38,867 nucleotides of DNA from an uncultured Lachnospiraceae bacterium (GTDB lineage Bacteria; Bacillota; Clostridia; Lachnospirales; Lachnospiraceae). The position numbers were made by a program, and so were the translations under genes. The stretch covers positions 1 through 38,867 of the forward strand of contig CANRPO010000028.1 in assembly GCA_947632515.1 (NCBI GenBank), written 5' to 3'. Below the pieces are notes generated by a model, which saw nothing but the letters and a program-made list of their open reading frames with translations, made no database searches and was not told where the DNA came from. This document shows positions 1 to 7,644 of this stretch, one piece after another (position 1 is the first letter of the stretch; each line of letters begins with the position of its first letter).

Positions 1-798
1 CAAGATAAAAAGAACTTGCTGAAACTGTATAAAACATTGCACCCGGAAGATACGGACGCAACAGAGGACACGCTGGATATTGTAACGATAGACAATGTTT
101 TGACGGATAATCTCTATAATGATTTGGGTATAATGGTGGGTAACGACAGATTGCTTTTGTTGTTAGAGGCGCAATCCAGTTGGACGGTAAACATCTTAAT
201 CAGAATACTGTTGTATTTGGCACAGAGTTACCATGAATATTTTGAGAGAACATCACAAAGCCTGTATAAGAGTACAAAGGTCAAAATGCCCAAGCCGGAA
301 TTATATATCATCTACACAGGCAACAGGGGCATAAAACCCGATACAATATCGCTGTCCAAAGAATTTTTTGACGGCGCGGATATAGATGTTGAGGTAAAAG
401 CAAGGGTCATCTATGAGAGCGACACGGAAGATATTATCAATCAATATATTATTTTCTGTAAGGTTTTTGATGAACAGAGAAAGCTGTATGGAATGACAGA
501 GCAGACGGTTAGAGAAACGATCCGTATTTGCAAGGACAGGAATATCCTAAAAGAATATCTGATGAACAAAGAAATGGAGGTTGTGACGATTATGATGAGT
601 TTATTTGATGATGAGCAGATCATGAAAACATATTGGAAAGATATGGAAAATACTCTTGCCCACAAGAAAGACAGGGAAACAGCCGAAAGAATGATAAAAA
701 AAGGTAAAATGTCATTGGAAGATATTGCGGATTGTGTTCCGGCATTATCTTTTGATGAATTAAAAGAAATCGAAACCGAGGTTATGCAGTTAGCGTAA
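1..798 (+). CDS. Rpn-family recombination-promoting nuclease / putative transposase, 5' end outside window
   Basis: The reading frame is open from base 1, so the true start lies upstream; the first in-window start (TTG at 16) is probably internal. The visible part has the Rpn/PD-(D/E)XK transposase-like pattern: a segment around 'GNDRLLLLLEAQSSW' (the acidic residue and Glu-x-Gln of the nuclease core), then 'NILIRILLYLAQSYHEY', and a Lys/Glu-rich C-terminal tail with short helical repeats ('MIKKGKMSLEDIADCVPALS'). Rpn proteins are DNA endonucleases related to transposases and occur in many copies in Clostridia. Truncation by the window means intactness of the N-terminal catalytic Asp cannot be judged. 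A hairpin follows the stop. Family assignment is fairly secure, biological role is not. Confidence 0.8.
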   Translation, partial: QDKKNLLKLYKTLHPEDTDATEDTLDIVTIDNVLTDNLYNDLGIMVGNDRLLLLLEAQSSWTVNILIRILLYLAQSYHEYFERTSQSLYKSTKVKMPKPELYIIYTGNRGIKPDTISLSKEFFDGADIDVEVKARVIYESDTEDIINQYIIFCKVFDEQRKLYGMTEQTVRETIRICKDRNILKEYLMNKEMEVVTIMMSLFDDEQIMKTYWKDMENTLAHKKDRETAERMIKKGKMSLEDIADCVPALSFDELKEIETEVMQLA

Positions 799-842
799 AA
801 TTTCTTTCGTCTATATAGAATGATATTTAGCAAGTTGATTTT

Positions 843-870
843 CAGGAAACACGCAGATGCGTGTTTCCTG
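843..870 (+). terminator. Perfect 12-bp hairpin downstream of the Rpn gene
   Basis: CAGGAAACACGC (843-854), a 4-nt loop AGAT, then the exact reverse complement (859-870). It begins 45 bases after the stop codon. No T-tract follows (GTTAATTG), so it is either a weak terminator, a 3'-end-protecting structure, or an end of a former mobile element. The position argues for a transcription-end role. Confidence 0.5.
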
Positions 871-1325
871 GTTAATTGTAGAATTGCCTGCGGTATGGTA
901 CAAGATCAGTGAAATAAACCGTATTTATCCCCCTCCCTCCAAGGGCGTATCGCCTACACAGATGGGTGAATCGGTAGAAAGTAGGGAAAAATCATGGGAC
1001 AAATTGCAAATCAGATGGCATTAGAACTTCAAATTTAAACAGAAGTTGAAAGACAGAAAGGAAGAAAAGAAACAAAACAAAGAATCTTCCGAAGTCAAAA
1101 GAGAAAATCAATAAGATAAACACGGATTTGGCAAAAGGAGGATTTAATCTCCTGAGATTTGTATTGAGCTGGAATACCAATACACTAATCAATGAAACTG
1201 CAAAGGGTGCGGCGATAATCAGAAATCAAAATATAAGACCAAATGCCTGTTTCCAGCGGCTGAACATGTCAACCGTATCGGAGACAGGCGTTTTGTTTTT
1301 GACTGACCTATCTGACAGGCCCTGT
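871..1325. other. Intergenic stretch with possible decayed coding remnant
   Basis: No intact gene is supported here. On the + strand from about 994 a short frame begins 'MGQIANQMALELQI' and meets a stop at about 1036. Lys/Arg-rich codons follow in the same frame to a stop at about 1111, and around 1200-1305 another frame reads 'NCKGCGDNQKSKYKTKC' followed by 'AAEHVNRIGDRRFVFD'. The pieces look protein-like (a Cys pair, a helical start) but are broken by stops and frame changes. I read this as the relic of one or two small genes, possibly from a mobile element, with low confidence. Confidence 0.3.
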
Positions 1326-1353
1326 TTGCAAAATTTGCAAATGGTGTTAAAAT
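1326..1353 (+). promoter_or_regulatory. Promoter for the Cys-rich small protein gene
   Basis: TTGCAA (1326-1331), 16-nt spacer, TAAAAT (1348-1353). The 15 bases 1351-1365, overlapping the -10 and the likely start of transcription, are identical to 32742-32756 in the murG promoter. The region also holds an AT-rich direct repeat TTTGCAAA/ATTTGCAAA. Confidence 0.5.
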
Positions 1354-1391
1354 CGAAGTAAATTCTTTTTTAAGTCGGAACGAGGTCTCAC

Positions 1392-1742
1392 ATGAGAAAA
1401 CAGATAGACGGGCAGATCAGCCTGTTTGATTACATAGCGGCAGAAGAGAAGGGATCGGGACGGCGGGAGAGGTCTTCGCAGGATAAGACTGCGGCGCAGG
1501 AAGAGAAATCGGATCCGGCGTCTTCGAGGATCGCGGCGTATGCGCAGTGCGCGGACTGCTGGTGCAGCGACTGTAAGCACAACGAGAAACTGGACGCCGT
1601 GCCGCGGGATTTTGCGGGCGTGAAGAAGGCGTGCCCTTCCTGCGCGTTCTGTCTGAAGAAGAAAAAAGCGGAGATCTGCGAGATCGGCTCTTACGATAAC
1701 GGCTGTAAGCTGCGGGCCTCGGAGGAGGGCATGGGGCCGTAG
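1392..1742 (+). CDS. Small Cys-rich hypothetical protein
   Basis: 116 residues. The N-terminus reads 'MRKQIDGQISLFDYI', followed by a charged, probably disordered linker (about residues 18-45) and then two cysteine clusters: AQCADCWCSDCKHN (about 51-64) and KACPSCAFCLKKKK (about 79-92), plus later cysteines in 'AEICEIGSYDNGCKL'. The spacing resembles a zinc-ribbon or Fe-S ligand set, but I do not recognise a named family. The QISLFD segment looks like a short protein-docking motif of the beta-clamp-binding type (QxxLF); this is an inference from sequence only. Start is ATG at 1392 with a weak upstream SD. It is followed after 79 bases by the ABC transporter gene and may be co-transcribed. Confidence 0.65.
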   Translation: MRKQIDGQISLFDYIAAEEKGSGRRERSSQDKTAAQEEKSDPASSRIAAYAQCADCWCSDCKHNEKLDAVPRDFAGVKKACPSCAFCLKKKKAEICEIGSYDNGCKLRASEEGMGP

Positions 1743-1821
1743 CGGGTCCCGGCAGGGATAGCGATGTTTTCCGGGAGCCGGAGGTATCCGGCCGGAGGCG
1801 TTGAAGGAGTATTGTGCGGAC

Positions 1822-3588
1822 ATGCAGAGTGGAACAAGAACTTACAAGGCGGGAGAATTGCTGCATCGCTTTCTTCCCTATTATAAGAAGTATCTGCATA
1901 TCGTCGTCATCGATCTGTTTTGTGCGGGTCTGACGACGATATGTGAGCTGGTGCTGCCGATGATCATCCGCTATATCACCAATGCGGGCATGAACGATCT
2001 GGCGTCGCTCACCGTGTCGGTGATCCTGCGGTTAGGCGCATTGTATCTGTGCCTGCGCGTCATAGACACGCTGGCGAATTTCTACATGGCCTATACGGGA
2101 CATGTGATGGGGACGCGCATCGAGACGGATATGCGGCGGGATGCCTACGCGCATCTGCAGAAACTGTCGGACACCTACTACAACAACACGAAGGTGGGAC
2201 AGATCATGGGCCGTATCACCAACGATCTCTTTGATGTGACGGAGTTCTCCCATCACTGCCCGGAGGAATTTTTTATCGCGGGGATCAAGGCGGTCATCTC
2301 CTTTGTCATATTGGCGCGGATCAGTCTTGCCCTGACGCTGATTCTCTTCGCGGTGGTGCCGGTGATGGCGGTGACTTGTATCATCATCAATCTGCGGATG
2401 CGGGAGGCTTTTCGCAGGCAGCGCGTCCAAATCGGCGAGCTGAACGCCCGCATCGAGGACAGTCTCTTGGGACAGAAGGTGGTCAAGGCGTTCACCAACG
2501 AGGAGAAAGAGAAGGAAAAGTTCGAGCGGGACAATCAGGATTTTTTTCATATCAAGAAAGAAACGTATAAATTCATGGCGTTCTTCCAGACCACGACCAG
2601 AGCCTTCGACGGGCTGATGTATCTGGTTCTGCTGGTGGCGGGCGGGATCTTCATGATCCGGGGGAAGATCATGCCGGGCGATCTGGTGGCCTATGTGATG
2701 TATGTGAGCACGCTGATCGCCACGATCCGCAGGATCATTGAGTTTGCGGAGCAGTTTCAGCGCGGCATGACGGGGATCGAGCGGTTCGTGCAGATCATGG
2801 ACAGCGACATTGAGATCTTCGACGAGCCGGACGCTGTACCGTGCGAGGATCCGCGCGGCAACATCGAGTTCCGCAATGTGAGTTTCGCCTATCCGGACGA
2901 CCACAACGTGGTGTTCCGCAATCTGAATCTGCGCATCCGCGAGGGCGAGAAGGTCGCCATCGTCGGGCCTTCCGGCGGCGGCAAGACGACGCTGTGCAAT
3001 CTGATTCCGCGTTTCTACGACATCGACGAGGGCGAGATCCTTCTGGACGGCGAGAATATACGCCGCTATACGCTGAAGAGCCTGCGGCAGAAGATCGGCA
3101 TGGTGCAGCAGGACGTATACTTGTTTTCCGGCACAGTGTATGAAAATATCGCATACGGTAAAGAAAACGCCACGATGGAGGAAGTGGTGCTGGCGGCGAA
3201 ACAGGCGGGTGCCCACGAGTTCATCTCCGGGTTAAAGAACGGCTACGACACCTATGTGGGCGAGCGCGGCGTGAAACTGTCCGGCGGACAGAAACAGCGG
3301 ATCAGCATTGCCCGCGTTTTCTTGAAAAATCCGCCGATCCTCATAATGGACGAGGCGACCTCGGCGTTGGACAACGAGAGCGAGTTTCAGGTGGCGAAAT
3401 CGCTGGAGGCGCTGGCGAAGGGCAGGACGACCGTCACCATCGCCCACAGGCTGTCCAGCATCCGCAATGCCGACCGCATCCTCGTGCTGACGGAGGACGG
3501 CATCGTGGAGGAGGGCACGCACGAGAGTCTTCTCGCGCTGGGCGGCATTTATCACAAGTTCTATGTGACGGCCAACGAGTTAAAATGA
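1822..3588 (+). CDS. ABC transporter half-molecule, fused permease and ATPase (MsbA/LmrA type)
   Basis: 588 residues, the usual size of a type IV exporter half-transporter that works as a dimer. Residues about 1-320 form six transmembrane helices; about 335-588 form the nucleotide-binding domain. Walker A is GPSGGGKTT (about 382-390), the signature is LSGGQ (about 486-490), Walker B with catalytic Glu is ILIMDEATSALD (about 505-516), and an H-loop is seen in TIAHRLSS. I start at ATG 1822 because AAGGAG lies at 1804-1809; a TTG at 1801 is in frame but would place the SD inside the gene. A single half-transporter gene suggests a homodimer. The MATE gene follows after 57 bases with no terminator, so the two exporters are probably one transcript. 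Substrate is not predictable. Confidence 0.93.
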   Translation: MQSGTRTYKAGELLHRFLPYYKKYLHIVVIDLFCAGLTTICELVLPMIIRYITNAGMNDLASLTVSVILRLGALYLCLRVIDTLANFYMAYTGHVMGTRIETDMRRDAYAHLQKLSDTYYNNTKVGQIMGRITNDLFDVTEFSHHCPEEFFIAGIKAVISFVILARISLALTLILFAVVPVMAVTCIIINLRMREAFRRQRVQIGELNARIEDSLLGQKVVKAFTNEEKEKEKFERDNQDFFHIKKETYKFMAFFQTTTRAFDGLMYLVLLVAGGIFMIRGKIMPGDLVAYVMYVSTLIATIRRIIEFAEQFQRGMTGIERFVQIMDSDIEIFDEPDAVPCEDPRGNIEFRNVSFAYPDDHNVVFRNLNLRIREGEKVAIVGPSGGGKTTLCNLIPRFYDIDEGEILLDGENIRRYTLKSLRQKIGMVQQDVYLFSGTVYENIAYGKENATMEEVVLAAKQAGAHEFISGLKNGYDTYVGERGVKLSGGQKQRISIARVFLKNPPILIMDEATSALDNESEFQVAKSLEALAKGRTTVTIAHRLSSIRNADRILVLTEDGIVEEGTHESLLALGGIYHKFYVTANELK

Positions 3589-3645
3589 CGGCGGGCGTTT
3601 ACCGATAGACAGAAACAGAAAAAAGATCAATGAAGGTGATGAGTT

Positions 3646-5007
3646 ATGAAGTTTGACAGTATCGAGGAAAAAAGGATTTATATGACCGAACAGCCGGTGG
3701 AAAAACTGGTGTGCAGTCTGGCGGTCCCCACGATCATGAGCATGCTGGTGACGTCTTTCTATAACATGGCGGACACCTTTTTCGTGGGGAAACTGGATAC
3801 GCAGTCCACGGCGGCGGTGGGCGTCGTCTTCTCATTGATGGCGATCCTGCAGGCGGTGGGATTCTTTTTCGGACACGGCTCGGGCAATTATATTTCCCGT
3901 AAGCTTGGCGCGGGTGAGATCGAGGAGGCGGAGAAGATGTCCGCCGTGGGATTTTTTTCGTCTTTTTTGGCGGGCGTTGTCATTATGGTCGTCTGCCTTT
4001 TTTTGATACGGCCGCTGGCCTATGTGCTGGGCTCGACCCCCACGATCCTGCCCTATACGGTTTCTTATCTCAGAATTATCCTGTTCGGCGCGCCGGCGAT
4101 GACGGCGTCGTTGGTGCTGAATAATCAGATGCGGTTTCAGGGGAGCGCGTTCTATGCGATGATCGGGATCGTGTCGGGCGCGGTCATCAATATCGCGCTG
4201 GATCCGTTTTTGATCTTTGTGTGCGGCATGGGCGTCGCGGGCGCGGCGTTAGCCACCACGATCAGCCAGTATCTGAGTTTTTGTTTCCTGCTGCTCATGG
4301 TCAGGAGGGGAGGCAATATCCGGATCCATTTCCGCAACTTCAAGCCGAGTCTGCACTTCTATCAGGAGATCATCAGAGGCGGGAGCCCGTCGCTGTTCCG
4401 TCAGGGCCTCGCCAGCGTGGCGACGATCTGTTTGAACCATGCGGCGGGCGTGTACGGGGACGCCGCCATCGCGGGCATGTCCATCGTGAACCGCATCATG
4501 ATGTTCGCCAACTCCGCGCTGATCGGATTCGGACAGGGCTTTCAGCCCGTGTGCGGGTTCAACTACGGAGCCGGCAAGTATAAGAGGGTGCTCAACGCAT
4601 TCTGGTTCTGTGTGCGGATGTCGCTTGTCGTTCTGCTGGGGCTGGCGGTGCTTGTCTACGTCTTTGCGCCGGAGCTCGTCACGGTGTTTAGAAAGGACGA
4701 CCCGGAGGTCATTGCGGTGGGCACGGCGGCGCTGCGCTATACGGTCATAGCCTTTCCGCTCAGCTCATGGATGGTGATGTGCAACATGATGCTGCAGTCC
4801 ATCGGCAAGGGTCTGAAGGCCTCCATCGTGGCCTCCGCCAGACAGGGAATCTTCTTCCTGCCGTTAATTGCGATCCTGCCGCATTTCTTCGGGATCACGG
4901 GCGTGGAGATCTGCCAGGCCGTGTCGGACGTCTGCGCGCTCTCCGTGTCCATCCCCATCGGCGCCAGCGTGATCCGGGAGATGCGGGCTGCGGACAGCGG
5001 GGACTGA
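3646..5007 (+). CDS. MATE family multidrug/metabolite efflux transporter
   Basis: 453 residues, normal for the family, with about twelve hydrophobic helices in two similar halves. The N-terminus 'MTEQPVEKLVCSLAVPTIMSMLVTSFYNMADTFFVGKL' is the typical MATE opening, and 'GFGQGFQPVCGFNYGAGKYKR' is the conserved second-half motif. MATE proteins export cationic drugs or metabolites using Na+ or H+ gradients. Start ATG 3646 has GAAGGTGATGAG upstream; an internal ATG follows at the 'MTEQPVEK' position and could be an alternative. It lies in tandem with the ABC exporter and ends in an overlapping terminator, suggesting a two-gene export operon. No defects seen. Confidence 0.95.
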   Translation: MKFDSIEEKRIYMTEQPVEKLVCSLAVPTIMSMLVTSFYNMADTFFVGKLDTQSTAAVGVVFSLMAILQAVGFFFGHGSGNYISRKLGAGEIEEAEKMSAVGFFSSFLAGVVIMVVCLFLIRPLAYVLGSTPTILPYTVSYLRIILFGAPAMTASLVLNNQMRFQGSAFYAMIGIVSGAVINIALDPFLIFVCGMGVAGAALATTISQYLSFCFLLLMVRRGGNIRIHFRNFKPSLHFYQEIIRGGSPSLFRQGLASVATICLNHAAGVYGDAAIAGMSIVNRIMMFANSALIGFGQGFQPVCGFNYGAGKYKRVLNAFWFCVRMSLVVLLGLAVLVYVFAPELVTVFRKDDPEVIAVGTAALRYTVIAFPLSSWMVMCNMMLQSIGKGLKASIVASARQGIFFLPLIAILPHFFGITGVEICQAVSDVCALSVSIPIGASVIREMRAADSGD

Positions 5008-5019
5008 CCCCGCTGTTTT
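4995..5019 (+). terminator. Intrinsic terminator at the end of the MATE gene
   Basis: CAGCGGGG (4995-5002), 5-nt loop ACTGA, CCCCGCTG (5008-5015), followed by TTTT (5016-5019). The stop codon of the MATE gene (5005-5007) lies in the loop, so the end of the gene doubles as the terminator stem. The opposite-strand DUF4153 gene ends 28 bases further on. Confidence 0.8.
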
Positions 5020-5046
5020 ACCGTGTCGGCGCAGGCGGCAGCTTTC

Positions 5047-6738
5047 TCAGTTTAGATAGGCTGCTGCTGCGTGGACGGAAAAGTTAAAGCTCCGTATGTG
5101 CATATCCTCGCAGCGATCTTCTATTTTGTCATAATATCTTTGCAGCCAGCGCAATTCTTCGGTGACATCCCGGTTCTCATGTTCATACCGCGCCACATCG
5201 TTCGGATTCGGAAACGTGACCGCTGTATCGCCCTCACCGACCGTCTCCATGTGCAGATAAGGATTTGTCTGCAGGTTCAACAGGATCGGCGCGGCGTCCG
5301 CAGACAGTGAGCAAAGATAACATTTGCTGTCGAAGATGTCGTAGTCGTCCAGGTATTCCAGATGCGCTGGATCCAGATTGTATCTGGCGATCCAATAGTC
5401 GGGATGCGCGAAGGACAGTCCGATGTAGAAGACGGTCACGACGGCCGTGCTGTAGAAGAACAGCGGAAACTTAGGCACATAGATAAAACCCGTTACGCCT
5501 GCCATCAGAAGAAAGATGACCGCCAGCGCCCAGAGCACGAAGATCCGCAGGAATGTGAGATTGTAGCGGCCTATATACATGAGCATCCGCAGGGCGCTGG
5601 AAAGGATCATGACGAAGGTGCAGCCGCTGATTATCGTCAGAATGATCTTGAGGATGCTACTCTCCCGAAAGAGATACAGGCAGATCAGCACGATCAGCAG
5701 ATTTAAGACACAGACCGCCAGCAGCTGGAAGAATCCCTCCCGCGCGTAGGCGGCGTAGGAATAGCCCTCGGGGAGCTGCATCTTTCTCAGAAAAAGATAC
5801 AGGATCTGGACAACGCTGAACAGCAGATAGAGAACGGAGAGCGCCGCCGTGACGATGATGGCGCTGATCGGCTCCAAGACGCGCAGATCGCGCGTTTCTT
5901 CTTTGATATTTTTCAGGGCCAGCGCGGCGCAGACCGCGTAGGAGCAGAAGAATACGGCAATCGTCATAAAGCAGACGCCGAAGACTGAGGAGAGATTGAC
6001 GGCGTGGAGCAGATCGGACAGCATATCGCCGAACACGGAATCCGCGCTGGCCAGCAGAATCGTCATCAGGCCAAGGACGGGTATTGTGACGGCGACGCCC
6101 GCAAGAGCAGGCAGAAAATAGCTTTTTTTGCCTGTTTTTTCTTGTTTTTGGGCGCCAAAATAAAACGTCATGTCGCTAAAGGGGCGAAAGAGACATGATA
6201 ACGAGGCGCTGACGGTTGCAAAGAGCGCGCTCAGGTACTTGGGAAAATTCCAGTTTTCATCCGCATAGACCGTGTGGATCATCAAGAGGAACGCCAGCAG
6301 GAAAATACCCAGCTTATTCATCATAAGCAGCGATCCCGACGCGGTGAGGCAGTTGGAGATGCCGAGCAGGATGATGCTAACGATGTAGAAGACGCTGTTT
6401 CTTTTGTAGGGAACCCCTAACTTTTTCATAGAGAAGAAGAAATAGCAGAGGGTTCCTGCGACGAAAAAAGGGTAGGTGATCCCCGATGCGTTCCTGTACA
6501 GGCAGAAGGTGTAAAAGAGCGCGTAGAGAGCGCTGCAGATTCCGAAGAGGGGAAAATTTTCCTTTATTCTCTTGGTATAGATACTATCCTCGCGCCTAGC
6601 GGGCTGTACAGCGGCGGCCGTCGGCGGCACAGGGGCCGTTTCGTGTATGCCGGGCGCGTTCGGATAGATATTCCTGCCGTTCATATAGGGGCTGTTTGCA
6701 TAAGGGTTGTAAGAATTGTTCGCATGATTCGTTTCCAT
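5047..6738 (-). CDS. DUF4153/DUF4173-type multi-pass membrane protein
   Basis: 563 residues. The first about 60 residues are an Asn/Tyr/Pro-rich soluble segment ('NNSYNPYANSPYMNGRN'), followed by some twelve hydrophobic helices and a C-terminal soluble part with 'LCSLSADAAPILLNL', a motif I associate with the DUF4153/DUF4173 family. The biochemical function of the family is not known. Start ATG 6738 is preceded by AAAGGAG at good spacing. It is the last gene of an operon with a DUF2975 membrane protein and a YozG-like HTH regulator, a recurrent combination in Clostridia that suggests an envelope- or stress-related membrane module. It runs convergently into the MATE gene. Confidence 0.8.
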   Translation of the reverse strand: METNHANNSYNPYANSPYMNGRNIYPNAPGIHETAPVPPTAAAVQPARREDSIYTKRIKENFPLFGICSALYALFYTFCLYRNASGITYPFFVAGTLCYFFFSMKKLGVPYKRNSVFYIVSIILLGISNCLTASGSLLMMNKLGIFLLAFLLMIHTVYADENWNFPKYLSALFATVSASLSCLFRPFSDMTFYFGAQKQEKTGKKSYFLPALAGVAVTIPVLGLMTILLASADSVFGDMLSDLLHAVNLSSVFGVCFMTIAVFFCSYAVCAALALKNIKEETRDLRVLEPISAIIVTAALSVLYLLFSVVQILYLFLRKMQLPEGYSYAAYAREGFFQLLAVCVLNLLIVLICLYLFRESSILKIILTIISGCTFVMILSSALRMLMYIGRYNLTFLRIFVLWALAVIFLLMAGVTGFIYVPKFPLFFYSTAVVTVFYIGLSFAHPDYWIARYNLDPAHLEYLDDYDIFDSKCYLCSLSADAAPILLNLQTNPYLHMETVGEGDTAVTFPNPNDVARYEHENRDVTEELRWLQRYYDKIEDRCEDMHIRSFNFSVHAAAAYLN

Positions 6739-6759
6739 GATAAACTCCTTTCCGATCGT

Positions 6760-7017
6760 TTACTGTTCCTGCGCATTGGCCGCGTCCGCGGGCGGTGCGT
6801 CAGGCTCCTCCCCGTCCTCCACATATTCGAGAATATCGCCCGGCTGACATTCCAGCGCCTTGCAGATCTCGTTCAGTGTGGAGAGACGGATCGCTTTCGC
6901 CTTGTTATTTTTTAAGATGGAGAGATTCGCAAGGGTAATGTCGATTTCGCCTGCCAGCTCGGTCAGTCCTTTCTTGCGCATCGCCATCATAACGTCTAAG
7001 TTGATAATGATTGCCAT
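6760..7017 (-). CDS. Small HTH transcriptional regulator (Cro/C1, YozG-like)
   Basis: 85 residues. A compact Cro/C1 helix-turn-helix occupies residues about 8-66: 'MMAMRKKGLTELAGEIDITLANLSILKNNK' followed by 'STLNEICKALECQPGDILEY', the usual end of the fold. The last about 18 residues are an acidic/Ala-rich tail. Start ATG 7017 has GAGGAGG five bases upstream, a very strong site. It lies 13 bases after the DUF2975 gene and 21 bases before the DUF4153 gene, so all three are one operon. It probably controls that operon; the near-palindrome at 7569-7585 next to the promoter is the obvious candidate site. Confidence 0.9.
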   Translation of the reverse strand: MAIIINLDVMMAMRKKGLTELAGEIDITLANLSILKNNKAKAIRLSTLNEICKALECQPGDILEYVEDGEEPDAPPADAANAQEQ

Positions 7018-7030
7018 GTGTGCCTCCTCG

Positions 7031-7477
7031 TCAGATCGTCAGATCGTTTTCCAGTTTGTAGGCCACCGCCTTGTCGAAGACGCCCGCGAGCACCTTGCTG
7101 AACAGACCCGCGATCACAAACACTAAAATAATGATAAATACGGCGGGCGTCATGTAGATAAACAGGCGGCAGGCCGTGATCACCGCGATAAAAAAACTGT
7201 AAATACTCATTTTCTCTAAACTTACAACATTCTCCCGCACGAAACAGTCGCCCGCGATCACGGTGGAAAACATCTTTCTCAGCTGTTGGATGATCAGGAT
7301 CGCGAAGATGCCCGACAGGAAGAAGATCACACATAGAGAGTAGTAATTGTCCGCAAAGTAGGAGTTGTACCTGCCGTAGAATCCGATGCTGAGCGGAAGA
7401 GTCAGCGTCACGAGGATGCCTCCATAGAACATTATGTCCAGTAAAAATTTGGTAAACAGCGTCAGTCTGTCTTTCAT
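7031..7477 (-). CDS. DUF2975 family membrane protein
   Basis: 148 residues with four hydrophobic helices, matching the small DUF2975 family normally paired with a YozG-type HTH protein. Conserved-looking features are the charged stretch 'RKMFSTVIAGDCFVRENVVSLEKMS' between helices two and three and a C-terminal 'FDKAVAYKLENDLTI'. I start at ATG 7477 rather than ATG 7486, because the SD-like AAAGGATGG lies just before 7477 and overlaps the 7486 codon. Function of the family is unknown; the usual idea is a membrane partner or sensor for the adjacent regulator, which is inference. Confidence 0.85.
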   Translation of the reverse strand: MKDRLTLFTKFLLDIMFYGGILVTLTLPLSIGFYGRYNSYFADNYYSLCVIFFLSGIFAILIIQQLRKMFSTVIAGDCFVRENVVSLEKMSIYSFFIAVITACRLFIYMTPAVFIIILVFVIAGLFSKVLAGVFDKAVAYKLENDLTI

Positions 7478-7532
7478 AGATACCATCCTTTCCGAATCTC
7501 ATGGGATATGGGAAATCCTGTTCTTTACGCAT

Positions 7533-7585
7533 ACAATAGCACAGCGAAAAATGAATGTCAATAAAAGTTTATCGAATTTCAATAA
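7533..7585 (-). promoter_or_regulatory. Promoter and operator-like palindrome of the DUF2975-HTH-DUF4153 operon
   Basis: Read on the minus strand, TTGACA (7561-7556), 17-nt spacer, TATTGT (7538-7533). Immediately upstream, 7569-7585 reads TTATCGAATTTCAATAA on the plus strand, a 17-bp palindrome with one mismatched pair. Its place beside the -35 box fits an operator for the operon's own HTH protein. Confidence 0.6.
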
Positions 7586-7644
7586 ATAATTATTTTGAGA
7601 CGATATGAAACATCCTTTCAGAAGGGAAATGATAGGCCGGGACG

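Noticed and set aside
2032..3216. 394-codon minus-strand frame opposite the ABC transporter
   Set aside because: Antisense shadow; the plus strand shows all ABC motifs.
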